Positions 12,319 to 25,104 of a stretch of 64,000 nucleotides of DNA are shown here, one piece after another (within the stretch, counting starts at the first letter, position 1; the number at the start of each line of letters is the position of its first letter). The translations under genes and the position numbers were made by a program. This DNA comes from Larix kaempferi. Taxonomy: Eukaryota; Streptophyta; Pinopsida; Pinales; Pinaceae. The stretch is taken from assembly GCA_027924585.1 (NCBI GenBank), contig BSBM01000461.1, positions 10,555,001 to 10,619,000 of the forward strand, written 5' to 3'. The notes under the pieces were generated by a model. That model ran no database searches, was not told the origin of the DNA, and worked only from the letters and a program-made list of their open reading frames with translations.

Positions 12319-14039
12319 ATTTCTTTATTGTTGTCCTTTTATTTATATGTGGAAGGAGGTGGAACACTAATTTAACTCAATGAATAATATGTTGTGTAAT
12401 TTAATTCTTACATGTATTGAAAATTTTGATCTATACCTACAATTACCTCGTATTTTAATTGTTTTCTACCTGAACATGAGACATATTAACTTAGAATGAC
12501 ATAGAAGCAAATACAGACAAGTAGTCAACAAGTTAGAGCAGCTAAATAAACCAATGGATTTAGAAAAGATGTTTTGAGTAAACCGATGAATTATTTAGGT
12601 CCCTACACCTACCATGAATTGAATCTATATATCCATATCATGACTATTAAATCTGTGCATATAAAAACTTTCCATAAACATTAAATTAAGTAAATACATA
12701 ATAGCAGATATCAACCATGGAATTCATATACAAATGAGAAACTTATCTTTTTTAACAAAAATAGTCCTCCAATTGATTGTAGATGAAGGATGTTCCTCCT
12801 AGGAGTAGGCTCTCTATCACACCATTTCTTTCTACAGTAAAGTCTTCCCTGATTTGGGGCTATTAATCTATAACAACCCCAAATATTGAAAATGCACAAA
12901 AAAATTTAAAAAATCAATATGCTCATAAGGAAACTAAATCTTTCGTAATACTTAACTCATGATGAAATATTCAATGGTTTGAATAGCACTTTCATAATTT
13001 CACTACTCTGTCTTTCATCATACCTGAATGAATACATGGGAAAAATTCATGGATTATAAATTGAAGTACTTATAATAGAAAGTATTTCTTTATTTGTTAA
13101 TACAACCAAAGCAATTTCAAAATATTATTGACTCATTGTATTCAATCTCAATGATTTCCTTTCCCATACATAACAACTCTTTTCCTTACCATACCCTTTA
13201 ATTTTAGGACATTCAACATACCATTCAATGCAAACTTAACTATTATGCAAATGATCAATGACCACATCATCACTATGATCACAATAAATTCATAATAATA
13301 TAGACCATAATTAAAAATTTCATACTAAGTATCCCTATGAGTTTACTTCCTACCTTAAACTCTTTTCTCATGTACAAACTATCTATCATCAATTAATATA
13401 TATCACCAAATGCACAAGTCCATTCTTCATGGATCATCTTTATACCCATGGTCTTAAATGTTTTATATATATGTTTATATAGCTATATATGGATATAATC
13501 CTATCTGCATAAAATCATTACTTTTATATATATCAAACAAAACTTAAAAAAAAATTTAACCATAAAAAAATTAGTAAAGGGATCGAAGCTGAGAGAACAA
13601 TTTCAATCATCCATTGAAATCATAACCCTCGGTTACACATAGATATCGTGGATCAATCCAACGAAAACTTCATCAACATAATAAACAACATTAATTCAGA
13701 GAGGTGGGTAATGGATCCACTATCTGTTAAGCAAGCAATTCATCGTGGATTAAGAGGCAATATCTCCTAATAGGGGATCGACTTAAATGTAACTGCCATA
13801 GGATAAACAAGGGGGAGGTGCAATGAGCTAATTGCATTCCTCAATTCCACTAATAAAACAATATTGTTTACAAGCAAACATTTACTCCCAAGATTGATCG
13901 TCCCTCTGTTCTATGCCATTTAGGCAGAGGTTGACTAATAATTACACAAAGTCTCATTAAGATAATATATAACAAACAAAAATTAAGCATTCGATTTCAT
14001 TAATAAATAGTGGATCGTGTTTCCAATTAGACTAGTAGA
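12319..14039. other. Gene-free stretch
   Basis: AT-rich sequence with many stops in all frames. I see no conserved domain, LTR boundary or repeat array. Scattered GATCG words from about 13580 onward foreshadow the array that follows. Confidence 0.5.
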
Positions 14040-14700
14040 GAACCGATCATTCCACTCTAGTAGAATCGATCTCACTCTTTTAAACAGAGAATTAAAATGC
14101 CAATGTTTACATAAAGGATCGATCTCCATATATGATCGATCCCTTATCTGGACAAAGAATAAATATTTAAACGTTTTCTCAAAGGGTCGATCTCCAGAGA
14201 GAGTCGATCTCTGTAATTCAAGGACAACATATAAAATTGAAACACATAAAAAGGGAATCTAATCCCATAAAGGATCGACCTCTTAACTTTTTTAAAGCTT
14301 CAATTCAGATATCCACCATAAACACAAAATCGATCTCCATAGAGAATCGACCTACTAAATTTTAAACAACAATTAAAATGTTTATCATAAAGAGAGGATT
14401 GATCTCTTTCAAGGATTGACCTGCTAACTTTTGCATAGAACATTTAAACCGATGGTCGATCTTTGTTGAGGATAGACCTCTTATTTTTTTTCACAGAGAA
14501 TACCAAAAAATCATTTAAACAAAGGATCAATCTTTGTAGAGAATCGACCTCTTAATATTTTGTACAGAGAAATATATCAGACAAAAACAGAGGATTAATC
14601 TCTGTAGAGTATCGATCCATTAAATATTTGACAATAAATCAAATGTACACATTAACCAGAGGATTGATCTCCGTAGAGAATTGATCTCTCCCATTAAAAT
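14040..14700. repeat. ~68-bp tandem array with GATCGA dyads
   Basis: A GGATCGATCT-type word recurs at about 14116, 14183, 14327, 14397, 14454, 14524, 14592 and 14661, giving a ~68-bp period with one double-length step. In most units a second half-site (GAGAATCGACCT-like) follows about 10 bp later in inverted sense. The clearest case pairs GGATCGATC (14116-14124) with GATCGATCC (14134-14142), a perfect 9-bp inverted repeat. Sequence between dyads is AT-rich and degenerate. Confidence 0.8.
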
Positions 14701-15964
14701 GTCTCAACACAATAATATATAACCAAAGAAAGGAATTAGACATGATTACTTAGAAGAAGATCACACCATAGAGCTATAACATCAAACGATTCGCCTCAAT
14801 AGATATATTTATCACAAAGATTGCTGGAAACAATACCCATAGGGGTTTGTTTCTATCATAGAGACTTCATAAAATATTTGTTGACTGAATCAATCCGCAT
14901 GAACCTCAATTTAGTTCTAAATCATTTCGATATAAATAATTCATCCACTGCATTCATCACACTAATGAAAAAGAACCAAACATTTCACACAAGATTCAAT
15001 CCCATAACTCACAAAGTTTTGATACATACATGATTTCAGTCCAACATACATTATTAACACAATGTACATTGTTCAGATTTAATGAATGCGAAGATGCAAT
15101 AAGGATATTAATCCATCCTCCTACACACACATTACTCATAAAAGAGCACATAGTCTATAATGTTTTTCCTGGGTTTCAATCCCACACTTTACATTATCAT
15201 AAAAATACATAGAGTTCTCATCAACGGATTGTACAAAGTTATAAGACAAAAAAATCGAAAATTGATTATTAGAACCAGTTATAGGATCTTCGATTCGCAC
15301 AACTGATGTTATATTAATATAGTACATAAATCCTATACGGATTTACCTCAACCATCACAGTCAGATTCAACCTACTGGCATATGTAAAACAGAGTGTATA
15401 AAATAAAACAAAGCACATGATATATCCATATTTGTGATATGTATACATATGTAACATAATGCAATATTTTCCCAACTTAAGGAATCAAAACAAAGTATAT
15501 AGGTACATATAACAGTCGTATTATACTTCAAACAAACACACACACACACACATATATATAACATAGTGATGTAATCCAAGTTATGCCACCATAGCTTGTA
15601 TATGTAATAAAAAATAAACTACAATAATATATGCCATTCACAACTCATTGGTTCATAAGAAAAATTACACTTACTTGAAATAATGCGAATGAAAACTTGG
15701 AGAATCAGTTCCTCCCAACCATATAAGAGAGTAGCACAACTACCATCTCAACTCCACCCCCTATTTGGATCACCACCAGGCACACTAGAACTAACAAGCA
15801 AATATTCCACGCAACACTCTCTCTCGGAGTTTGTAACAAGGTTAGTGATAGACTTACAAAAAAGAGAAACACTCAACACATGCACTCATAGAAAAATTTC
15901 TTTGTGCACAACACAACATCCTGTGCTTTTTCAGTGCACCAATTTATAGTTTTTTCCCAGGTCT
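14701..15964. other. Gene-free stretch
   Basis: No coding region is supported. A short (CA)n tract runs into TATATATA around 15534-15560. On the minus strand a CTATAAATTGG sequence near 15940 and a TCAA/GTAAGTG donor-like sequence near 15672 resemble a retroelement leader, but I cannot bound an element. Confidence 0.45.
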
Positions 15965-17139
15965 TGTGACATCCCAATCAAATCTCATTCAATCCTTCAA
16001 TCCCTATGGTTTAGTATCTTGTTTGGTAGTTGAACTTTTAGATTGGATTTGATTGGTAAAATATCTCTTTCTTTACCCTTGTTCTATGTCTCAAGGTGGT
16101 GTCCCCTCATTTAAATGAGTTCTCCAAGTCTCTTTCTTTTTATTAATAATAAAAATAATAATTGTTGTGCAAAGTATCACTCACATCCTATGTGAGTATT
16201 TTTGAGTTTTTAAATAACTCTTACAAATAATAAATTGTTTCGACATATTTCTCAAAACTTTTAAATCAAAATAAATAAGAATGTCTTGGGGTATCGTATA
16301 ATCCACAAGGGTGAAGCTTCCCAAGCCTACTACTCGACCACAACTTATACAACAATCTAGTGCAAAAATACCCTACACATTTGTCCCAATCCAATAGTAC
16401 TCATCCCCCATTATCCTACACAACACAAGGATTGGGAGCCCATTCATTGTACCGCAATCCCTCAAGCTATCCCCATTCCCTTCTAGTTCTCCAACACAAG
16501 CTAGTTAAGGAGTATTTTTGATGGGGATCCAAGGACCTCAATTGCAGAATAGGTTTCTCTCACATTGGAACCACTCCCATTAGCACTAGTTTTCCACATT
16601 AATTAACATGAACAATTATGAAAGTTCTAGTTTTCATCTCTTCAGTTCCATCATGAAGGCCCCTTCCCCAAAAGGATAGTCATTGATTAATGATAGAAGT
16701 ACTGAAGAAATAACCTTAATTTCCCACTTTTTATATGCATACTCAAAACTACCCATGTGGCACTCATGAGGAGCCTAGTTTCCCATCTAATCCAAGCTTA
16801 GGATAATATAATCAATAAATGTTAATTAAGCCCCTCTCATAAACATGCATGTATGGAACTTAGGATAAACTCACTATCTAAGGTTTTTAAGTAGGGATAC
16901 TGACTTTAGTTAGTAAGTCTCTAGGATCATTCCCCCCTTGGAACCTCTTTCACTTCCCCCTCGTGTGGAATCATAGTCCCTCCATATCTTATTCATCATT
17001 TGCCATCTACTTTTTTCAAGTATTTTATATTAAATATCAAAAGTATTCATTTACAACAACTTTGGTCATCCTAGAACGTTTATATATAACCTCTAGACAT
17101 TCCATCATTACATTCTCGGGTAAAAAATGAGGTGTTACA
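15965..17139. mobile_element. Isolated LTR-like unit (1.17 kb)
   Basis: It begins TGTGACATCCCAATC and ends ATGAGGTGTTACA, so both strands show a plant-LTR-style start (TGTGACATCCC on plus, TGTAACACCTC on minus). It sits immediately next to the break in the Copia-3 integrase. No matching target duplication is seen (GGTCT and ATAGT) and no internal coding lies beside it. It may be a solo LTR or a fragment; orientation is undecided. Confidence 0.4.
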
Positions 17140-19043
17140 ATAGTATTTTACCTTACTAAATTCTACACTTCTTACGAAATTTATTGGACTCATTTGTAAA
17201 TAGCTCTCCAATATTATATGTCATCAACACCTTTATTTTATTCTCTTCTTGTTTTTCTACAAGATATTTAAACTCTTTAAATTTACTAAGAACTTCATAC
17301 TTATTACGGAAGAAATAAACCCATGTGTTTCTAGAGAAATCATAAATGAATGAAACATAATATATAGATTTTCCTAGTAATGAAATAGGAAGAGGTCCAA
17401 ACACATCATCATTATTATTTACAAGAATCATTTTTCTCTTGTAGCACCATATGCAAATCTTAATCAATTTTTTTTTCCATATATGCAATGTTCACATAAA
17501 TCAAAATCTAATGAGAAATCTAACATATCATTTTCCATACCTTTACCATTTAATGCTTAAAGGCCCTTCTCTCCAATATTTCCCAATCTCCAATGCCATA
17601 TCATTCTCTTGTCTACAAGGACAATAAGGATCCAATCTTCTTCAATGTTATCCTCAAGAACAACAAAACTATACACCTATCATTAAAAGTGCTTCCATAG
17701 AAAGTTCTAATCTAAACTTCCTACATGTCATCAACATCATTTCTCTTGGAACCATCTTGCATGTTTCATTTTCAAATAAAGTATGCACACATGTATCATC
17801 CATCTTGCTTATAGATATCAATTTTTTGGCTAGATCTAGAATGTGTAAAACCCTAGGAAGAGTTTTAATTCTTCCACCTTTGAGAAGTATCTTGACCCTT
17901 CCAATTCCTATCATTTTGGTTGTCAATCCATATCCTAGAAAAAAATTACCTCTGTTGTATTTTTTATATTCAAAAAGCAACTCCTTGTGTGGAGTCATAT
18001 GAAATGAAGTGCCTAAGTCAATCAACCATACATCATGATTTGTATGTGTACTTGTAGGTTCCAAGTAAACATCATGTCCTTCTTATGTAGAGGGTTATGT
18101 TTTCCGTAGAAGGAGCATCATCATATCCCTTACTTTTATCAATACTCTTAGATTTGCAATTTTTCTTATAGTTCCCATCTTTACCACATTTTCGTCATTT
18201 ATTTTCAACTTATCCTAAAGATTTAGATCTATTCTAAACTTAGATATACCCCCAGAACACTTATTTTTCCTCTTTTCAGAATGATATCTCACAGATAAAA
18301 AATAATTGGCCACACCCTCCATGGGTTTTTGTCCCATTTTCCCTATAAAAAAGGATGCAACTACATCCTCAAACTTAAAGGATTGACTGGCAGTAACAAT
18401 TCTACAACTAGATTGTCCCATGTGTCTGGAAAAGAACATAGCAACGCAATACACTTACATTTTTCCTCCATCTTAATATCAACAAAGACTAGTTGACTTA
18501 CCAAAGTATTAAAGGTTTTTAGATCATCTGACATGGTGTCACGATCAACCATCCTAAGATGAAACAACTTATTTAAAAGAAATATTATATTCACCAATGA
18601 ATTTAATTTATACAAATACCCCAGCTTATCCCATATCTTCCTTGCATTGTATTCTCTACATATGTTCAACAACAATAAATCTGAGAGGCATAGTTGAATC
18701 ATTCTTATTGTTTTTCTCTCTAGATTTAACCAGTCTTTTTATAACATACTAGTGGGAGTTGTACCTAGATCCATAACATTCCAGCAATCTTTGTCCACAA
18801 GAACATCTTCTATCTTCATCTTCCATTTAATTCAAGTCTCTAGCATTAAAATTATTGATTTATATTCTTAAGCTATTTGTCATTTTTCTTGCACAAGATT
18901 TATAGTGCAAAGCTCCAACTCTAACACAAGCTTATCCCAAACCCAGGATATCCTTCTAATCTAGGTAGATACAAGTTTCCACCCACTTATTCCACCAAGA
19001 TAAATAGTCCTCCATCTTCTTGGAAATTTTATACATCTTTTCA
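17140..19043 (-). pseudogene. Copia-3: decayed Copia gag-protease-integrase fragment
   Basis: Minus-strand reading from ~18830 gives a Copia gag of the UBN2 type: DDLKTFNTLVSQLV and ALLCSFPDTWDNLVVE lie in 18361-18702, followed by gag C-terminal sequence at 18215-18454. A retropepsin region follows (17669-18064) with DVWLIDLGTSFHM, where the active-site Asp-Ser/Thr-Gly is changed to Asp-Leu-Gly. The start of the integrase core (17156-17488) has DVFGPLPISLLGKS and FSRNTWVYFF. Several frameshifts and stops separate these pieces. Integrase is cut at 17140 and the gag N-terminus at 19043 by other elements; RT and RNase H are absent. It is non-functional. Confidence 0.85.
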
Positions 19044-21176
19044 TGTCATGTCCCGAAATTTTTCATTGGGTCACAATGGCCTAAGCCCCTTGGCCATACT
19101 CATGATAGTTTGTTAAATTGATGTTAAGTGTCAAATAATTTCCAAGAATGATGTCCAAGTTAGTAATAATGTAAAATTAGATCCAAATGGACAAGGTGGG
19201 TCACATTAAGAGAAATTCCCAATTCAAATTTTGTAATATACCCATCCAAATGAACTATCATGGAGGAAAATTACTAGTTCCCTAGGTTTGGGGTGGAAGC
19301 ATTAAAAGTTGGAATAAGGGAGTTACAAGACCCAAAATGACCTTATACTTACAAATTCACATTAAATAGGTCAAACAAATAATAATAAAAGTAAAATAAG
19401 GTGGCATTGGATCATGAGGGCGCATAAGAGGTTGTGGGACCCACATGTGGCAAGCTTCCCCACTACACTTGGCATTATTCTCTCACCAATTCGAGTTCAA
19501 GATGAAGGGTAAAATACTTGGGGGATTTGAAGAGGTATTATTCATGGCATGAATCATGTAAGGTCGAATTGGAGTGGAAGAGAAACACCCATGGAAGAGG
19601 AAGAGGCATCTTAGAAGAATGGTGACACTTGGAGCTAGATTCCCTAACTCCTATGACAACAATGATGAAGATTCTATGAAAATTATGACAAATTCCAGAC
19701 CTGATCACTGCCATATGACATATATGACATGTCAGGCCTAAAAATAGCCTCCAAGACGGCACACAAGGGATTTATGGCAGCCATGACGATTTTCCGTTCG
19801 AATTGAGGGATGATGGAGACTAGGAATTGTTGGATAGGTGGCACACATTGAAATCTCTTCCCAACTTCAGTTTGCATGAGGCTTTTGGAAGCAATTCGAA
19901 CCATGGAGGACTTGAGAATTTTATAAAATATAATAGCAAATAAGCAAATGGGCTTTTGATCATTTCTCGTTTTGCAAATTGGAGAGCATAGATTGTCCAT
20001 GCTAGTGGAGTGTTTACTCTACTTTCCTTAGTACCAATTTCGAGGCTGCAAGATTCCCATCCTAATTTGAAATTGGAGAGGCCATTCATACCGTTCATTT
20101 GGAGTTACAATGGAGTCATTTGTTTCAGGTTGAAGCTACAAGTCTTCTGATGGTCTTCTCTTCTTCAACTTGCTCCCACATCTCTTCCAGTTTTCTCTCT
20201 ATATTCTTGCTCTTGGAGGAAGGGCGCACATGGAGAGATGTTGATCTCTTTGGGAGAGTCCAAGGGACCCCATTTATTTGTAAGATGATTTAAACACTCT
20301 GTATTTTATGCTCAGACATACCTCATATCTAAAATCCAAGTGAAACCATGTAAGAATGCCAAACTATGTATGAATGGTGCCATATTTCCATATATCTTAT
20401 GGAGAGAGCTTGAAGTTTTTTGGTATCTACTTGTATCAGTAAATATATGTGGTTTTATTTCTATTTAGAAAGCCATTAATATACTGAATAATTTTCATGC
20501 ACCTTATGAAATTCCTTGTAACATTTCTCTCAAATTTCATAGCAAGTTATAGCGGTTTTCTCTCATTTCCCCCTATGTTAAGACATGTTTACAAATCTCT
20601 AATTTATGGGAGTTTCAACCACCTTTAGGAACTGATTAATGATGCATTTGGGTGGCCATTGAAGTAATATAACTAATCCATGTCTTTGTTCTGAAATTTT
20701 GGAGGTTCGTACTACATTTGGGAAGCCTTTAGTGACCTCTACCCTTGGGGATTTGAACCTCAAATTTACTAGCAAATTTCCCTATTTTCTCCTGAACTTA
20801 AATGAATGTTGCAGAAGTCCTTTTATAGTGTATAAAAAACTATTAGGATCATTTTTATGTCCTAATACCTTTCAATCATTCTCATACCCAATTTGAAATC
20901 CTTAGGATTCGTTTGGAGCCATCTACCCTTGGGAGTTTCAACATCGATTTTTCTAGTAATTTTTCCTTTCATTCTCTGATTGTAAATGCAAGTTGATGAA
21001 GTATTTAGAAAGTTTCCAAGCATATAATATCTGAATTAGTGTGTCATAATACACCTCAATCCACTATGTACATAATTCGAAACCATTTTGGATAATTTGG
21101 GACAGTTTGGAGTTTCACTAGTCCAAGATTCGAAAATTGGCCAAATTGGGTAAAATTCCAAATTGGGGATATTACA
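19044..21176 (+). repeat. LARD-1 5' LTR
   Basis: TG...CA terminated, about 2133 bp. The start is confirmed by the 3' LTR fragment at 24097-24141 (3 differences over 45 bp), and the end by the adjoining primer site. Frames inside it are short and unconvincing. Confidence 0.85.
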
Positions 21177-21177
21177 G

Positions 21178-21189
21178 TGGTATCAGAGC
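21178..21189 (+). other. LARD-1 primer binding site (initiator Met tRNA type)
   Basis: TGGTATCAGAGC is complementary to the 3' end of plant initiator Met tRNA, the common primer for plant Copia and several Gypsy-type elements. Confidence 0.9.
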
Positions 21190-21242
21190 ATGGTCCTTGC
21201 ACCTATTTATTAATATCATACATTGAAGAATAATTTGAATCC

Positions 21243-23151
21243 ATGTCTTATTCATATTTAGATTATGAGCAATATGAGGAGGATTATTCTTTCTATGCCT
21301 CAAAGGAAAATGATTTCTATGAGCAGTATGATGATGACTACGATGAGAAATATGAGGAAGATAATGTCCAGGAGGTACCTTCTACAAGTATATCCCATCA
21401 TATCACATTTGGAAGAATAAATGATAGTTATTCGTATAGCCATGTGTATGGAGAAGATATATGTTCCACAATCAAAGATCAATTTTTGGGGGAGCATGAA
21501 AGGATTAAAAATCAGCCTATTTGTGAGAAGAGCAGTGAAATATCCGAAGCTTCATGGAACACATGTGTTTCCTATTTGAAGATAATTTTTTGGCCTTCTT
21601 CAAAAAGCGGATCCAAAGATCTTGATCCTAAGGAAACCAAGGGGCAATATGCATCAGCTTGCTTTAAGGAGAGAAATGAGGAGACCCATGAACCACCTAG
21701 TTCTGAAATAGGCGAGGTAGAAGAAGGATTACATGAAGAGGATTGAAATTCACTCCCAAGTGACTCTAAAAAATATGAAGAAAAATCACGTGAGCATGAA
21801 TAAGGCTCTATTGAAATATTGAATATCATTTCGAGACACATTCTACATTGGACATGAATCAAAGAGCATCTACTGATGTATGCTTGAACTATGAAGGAGT
21901 ACCTACTGATGGGTGCTCACACCTCTATGTTGGTGACAGAGAGATCAATTTTGAAAGTGTTGCTACAAGACAAACTTCCATTAAGCATGAAAATGAATAC
22001 CTTGTAGTAGTCGAAGAAGAACTCAGATCAACTTCCCCATCACCACTTGAGCTTCATGAAGTTGGTCCAAGCAAGAAGGAAGAAGATGGGGAAGTTCATT
22101 TTCAAGAGACTCATTTTCTTGAAGAGTCCTTTAATATGGATGGAAAGAAGATTCAAGAGGCCTTGAAAACTTTCCATGACACACATACATTGGTTTCTAA
22201 ATTTTGTTGGTGTGTGGAGGAGAAATATTCCCTTGAAGACATGGAGAAAATCTAGAAGGCGATGCTGGACACCAAAGGTAATTTTTTAAATGTGTTTTCT
22301 AATAGAGATTATTTAATTGATCTTGTTGTTTTGTATCATGGAATAACCTTGAACGATGAAGAAGAGAATGACAAGCTCTCAAATGAGTTGGATTCCACCC
22401 AAAATACACTCCAAAAATCTATGGTGCGTATTGAGCAACTTCAAGAGAAGTTGCAAATGTCCTTTACACCCTCCTACATATCAGACAATCATTCAATGGA
22501 TGAAATAATTTATTTTAGAAAGGAGGAGACTCATGTAATGGTGTAACATGAGGTACATGTTGATATGTAGGTTCTTGAAGATGCTATGTACTGAAACAAG
22601 AAGGAAGACAAGCACTTGTCTTTGTTCAGAGGGGTTATGACCTGCCTCGTGGAGAGAGTTGCAAAGCCTTGGAGGACAAACATGATATCACAATAGTTGT
22701 ACCAGAACATTATGGAGAAGACAAATTAAATATTTCGATGGGTAAGAGTTGCAAAGAGTTAAGGTTGGTTCATAATTCTTCACCCCCCACTTCATTTTCA
22801 GCCACATCAATTGGAGATGAAAATTGGGTGAAAGGTGTTTTTCTAAGGGTGCCACATGAGGAGTATGAAACTCCTATCTCTCCTTTTGATGATGACATGA
22901 CTATAGAACCTTATTGTTTACATTTGCAGCGGAATCCTTTTTTACCTTATGATGATACATATCTTCATGGATGCACTTATGATGTTCACTTGAGTCACTT
23001 GAAGACTCATGATTTTCCTTGCTCCTTTCTTATTTCAATTGATGTTGGAGGAACGTCATCAACTACTTGGGTGAAGAGATATATAATTGGAGAATTTTTT
23101 TATTGGAAGCAACATCCTTTGTTATTTCTTGATGATACACATATCCATTGA
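21243..23151 (+). pseudogene. LARD-1 internal ORF series, unknown function
   Basis: Open pieces lie at 21243-21746, 21848-22546 (one stop at 22253-22255) and 22669-23151 in three frames, so one ancestral ORF of roughly 600 codons may have broken by frameshift. The N-terminal ~50 residues are very rich in Tyr, Asp and Glu (YEQYEEDYSFYASKENDFYE). The middle is Glu-rich and looks helical (residues coded at 22360-22460). I recognise no gag, zinc knuckle, protease or pol motif. It could be a diverged capsid-like protein or a non-retroviral ORF. It starts 53 bp after the PBS, the position of gag in complete elements. Confidence 0.5.
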
Positions 23152-24096
23152 TGCATAAAGGGTACTTATGTGAGCCCCTTGAAGTCTCATTGCTTTCTTT
23201 GCTCCCTAATTGGTTCAGATTTGAGTGGAGGTTCTTCATTCACTTCTCGGATGAAAGAGCACATGGATGATTATTTTTATGTATCTTTCATCCTTTTGTA
23301 GCAACATTATAGGGCATGGGATCCTCACCTATGTCATTGGATCATATTTGAATGGTCACTTGATTCTTGTATGCACTTGGAAAATGGTGGTCTACTTGCT
23401 TGGAGGTACAAGCACTTTAATGATTCTTTGATGAGGCACCTCCTTGATGTACATTTTTATTATGTCATTATGTACTTTGATGATATATCCTTTGTACATA
23501 TGATGTTTGGAAGAATGAATACAATGAAATGGGATCCAGGAATTCTCTTTCCTAATGGTATGGTTTGGAGGGGACTCCTAATTATTGGAGTTTAATACAA
23601 GCAATGGGACCCTGGGATAATTTTTAGTGTCATTGGTTTCAATTTTTTTCGGGAAACAAGTAGTATGGGATATTGATTCCCTACTTAATAAGGTGAATTT
23701 AATCAAAGTAGTGCAGCAACAAGCATGGTGTTTCCTCTCTAAAACTTTCATGGAATCTTGAAGACTCAAAGTTGGGAAACTCGGTGGCAACTTCAAAGAA
23801 GTATACAGTGTGCTATCAAAAAGGGTTTCCAACATTTGAAAGAGGTAAAGAGTAATTGTGCAAACTTTGTTTTGATGGATTTAATTAATATTTTGGTGTT
23901 TATAGGGAATATCAAATTGAAAAAGAAAACCCACATCTCCTTGCTTTTGGAAACACACAATAGTAGTGCATGAGTGCCACTACTCAAAGTTTTAGAAGAG
24001 AAGTTTTGGGAAGCAGAGTTTTGGGAATAAAGTAGGTTCTTCAACATCCATGTGTTGAAATTGCTTGAGGACACGCAATATTTGGAGGGGAGGATT

Positions 24097-24141
24097 TGTC
24101 ATGTCCCCAAATTTCTCATTGGGTCACAATGGCCTAAGCCC
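24097..24141 (+). repeat. LARD-1 3' LTR, first 45 bp only
   Basis: Matches the first 45 bp of the 5' LTR, then changes abruptly at 24142. The remaining ~2.1 kb of this LTR is not found elsewhere in the window. Confidence 0.85.
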
Positions 24142-24381
24142 TGTTGTAGGTACAACAGATCCAATGCTTCATTCTGATCATGGGAGCCCCATTTTGTAAA
24201 TATAGAGGTATTTAGGTAAGTTTTAAATTTTGGTTTGCTATGGCATCATACCCTTTGCTTGGTCTGTTTAGTTATCATTATTTTCTCCTTTGAAAATTTC
24301 TAAGTTTTTGGTTGTTTTCTTGATTTGCAGAAAACCTTAGATTCTTTTCCAAAAATCATTTTCTTACGGTAAGTCCCGAAA

Positions 24382-24780
24382 TCCCGCAATCCCACAATTA
24401 CGGATTGCGGGAATCGTTTTTTTTTCATTTGGAAATTCGTCAACCTGAAACCTGCAACTCGAAATTGCAGGTTGTGGGAAGACCATGTAAGTATTTTAGA
24501 AATTCTGATTCCGCAACCCGAAACCTGAAATTCTAGATTTTGGAAATCGAAAACTCATTACGCCAATAAATCGCGTTGTGTGTTTCCAAAACCTACAAAT
24601 TGCGGGTTGCGGAAAAACTTATTTAATTTTTAATATTTGTTTTCGTTTCCGTAACCCGAATTTTGGGTTGTGGATTTCGGAAACACGTTTGTTCATTTTG
24701 CGAAATTTGTAAAACCCGAACCCCGCAACCCGGAATTTCAAATTGCGGATTTCGGGAATTTTGAATAAAGTTTGATTTTC
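24382..24780. repeat. Cluster of hairpin-forming CCGCAA/TTGCGG repeats
   Basis: Hairpin 1: TCCCGCAATCC (24382-24392) pairs with GGATTGCGGGA (24402-24412). Hairpin 2: AACCTGCAA (24449-24457) pairs with TTGCAGGTT (24465-24473). A weaker one pairs AACCC with GGGTT around 24653-24670, and another pairs CCGCAA with TTGCGG around 24722-24748. The unit, about 70-100 bp, combines a CCCGCAACC-type arm, a GAAATT loop and the complementary arm. It lies in the leader of ORF2. Confidence 0.7.
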
Positions 24781-25104
24781 AAATCTATGAACCCAATCCC
24801 GCATCCCGTAGGGGTTAATCTCAGCCGCTCATTTCTTTTAAATCTACGGTCCAGATTTGATCCGACCGAAAAACCATAAATGCACGATTTTTGCTATTTT
24901 CCATTATCATTTTTTCTGTCGAAAATTTATGCTCCTACGTGGATTTTACTGTCGATTTCTTACCAGGGTCACCTTCATGAATTTTTAGTCATTTACAGGT
25001 TGGTTTGCTATCATTTTTGCACTTGCTATTTACGGTTTTTCTGTCTATGGTTTAGTTTTGATTTTGTTTTATTTATTTATCAGAATTTCCCAGGCTTTGC
25101 CAAA

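Larger units (their letters stand above)
19044..24141 (+). mobile_element. LARD-1: pol-less LTR element with 2.1-kb LTR
   Basis: A 5' LTR (19044-21176) starts TGTCATGTCCCG and ends GATATTACA. One base later comes an initiator-Met-tRNA-type primer site, TGGTATCAGAGC (21178-21189). The internal region (21190-24096) holds acidic ORF pieces without any protease, integrase or RT motif, then a purine tract (GGAGGGGAGGA, 24084-24094). The 3' LTR starts TGTCATGTCCCC at 24097 but only 45 bp remain before unrelated sequence at 24142. Long LTRs, an intact PBS and PPT, and no pol fit a large retrotransposon derivative moved by another element's enzymes. It inserted in Copia-3, but the right flank is lost so no target duplication can be checked. 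Confidence 0.8.

Noticed and set aside
21178-21189. TGGTATCAGAGC as part of a tRNA gene
   Set aside because: All occurrences stand beside LTR ends and lack tRNA structure; they are primer binding sites.
22669-23151. LARD-1 third ORF piece as an independent host gene
   Set aside because: It lies inside the LTR-bounded element and continues the decayed ORF series.
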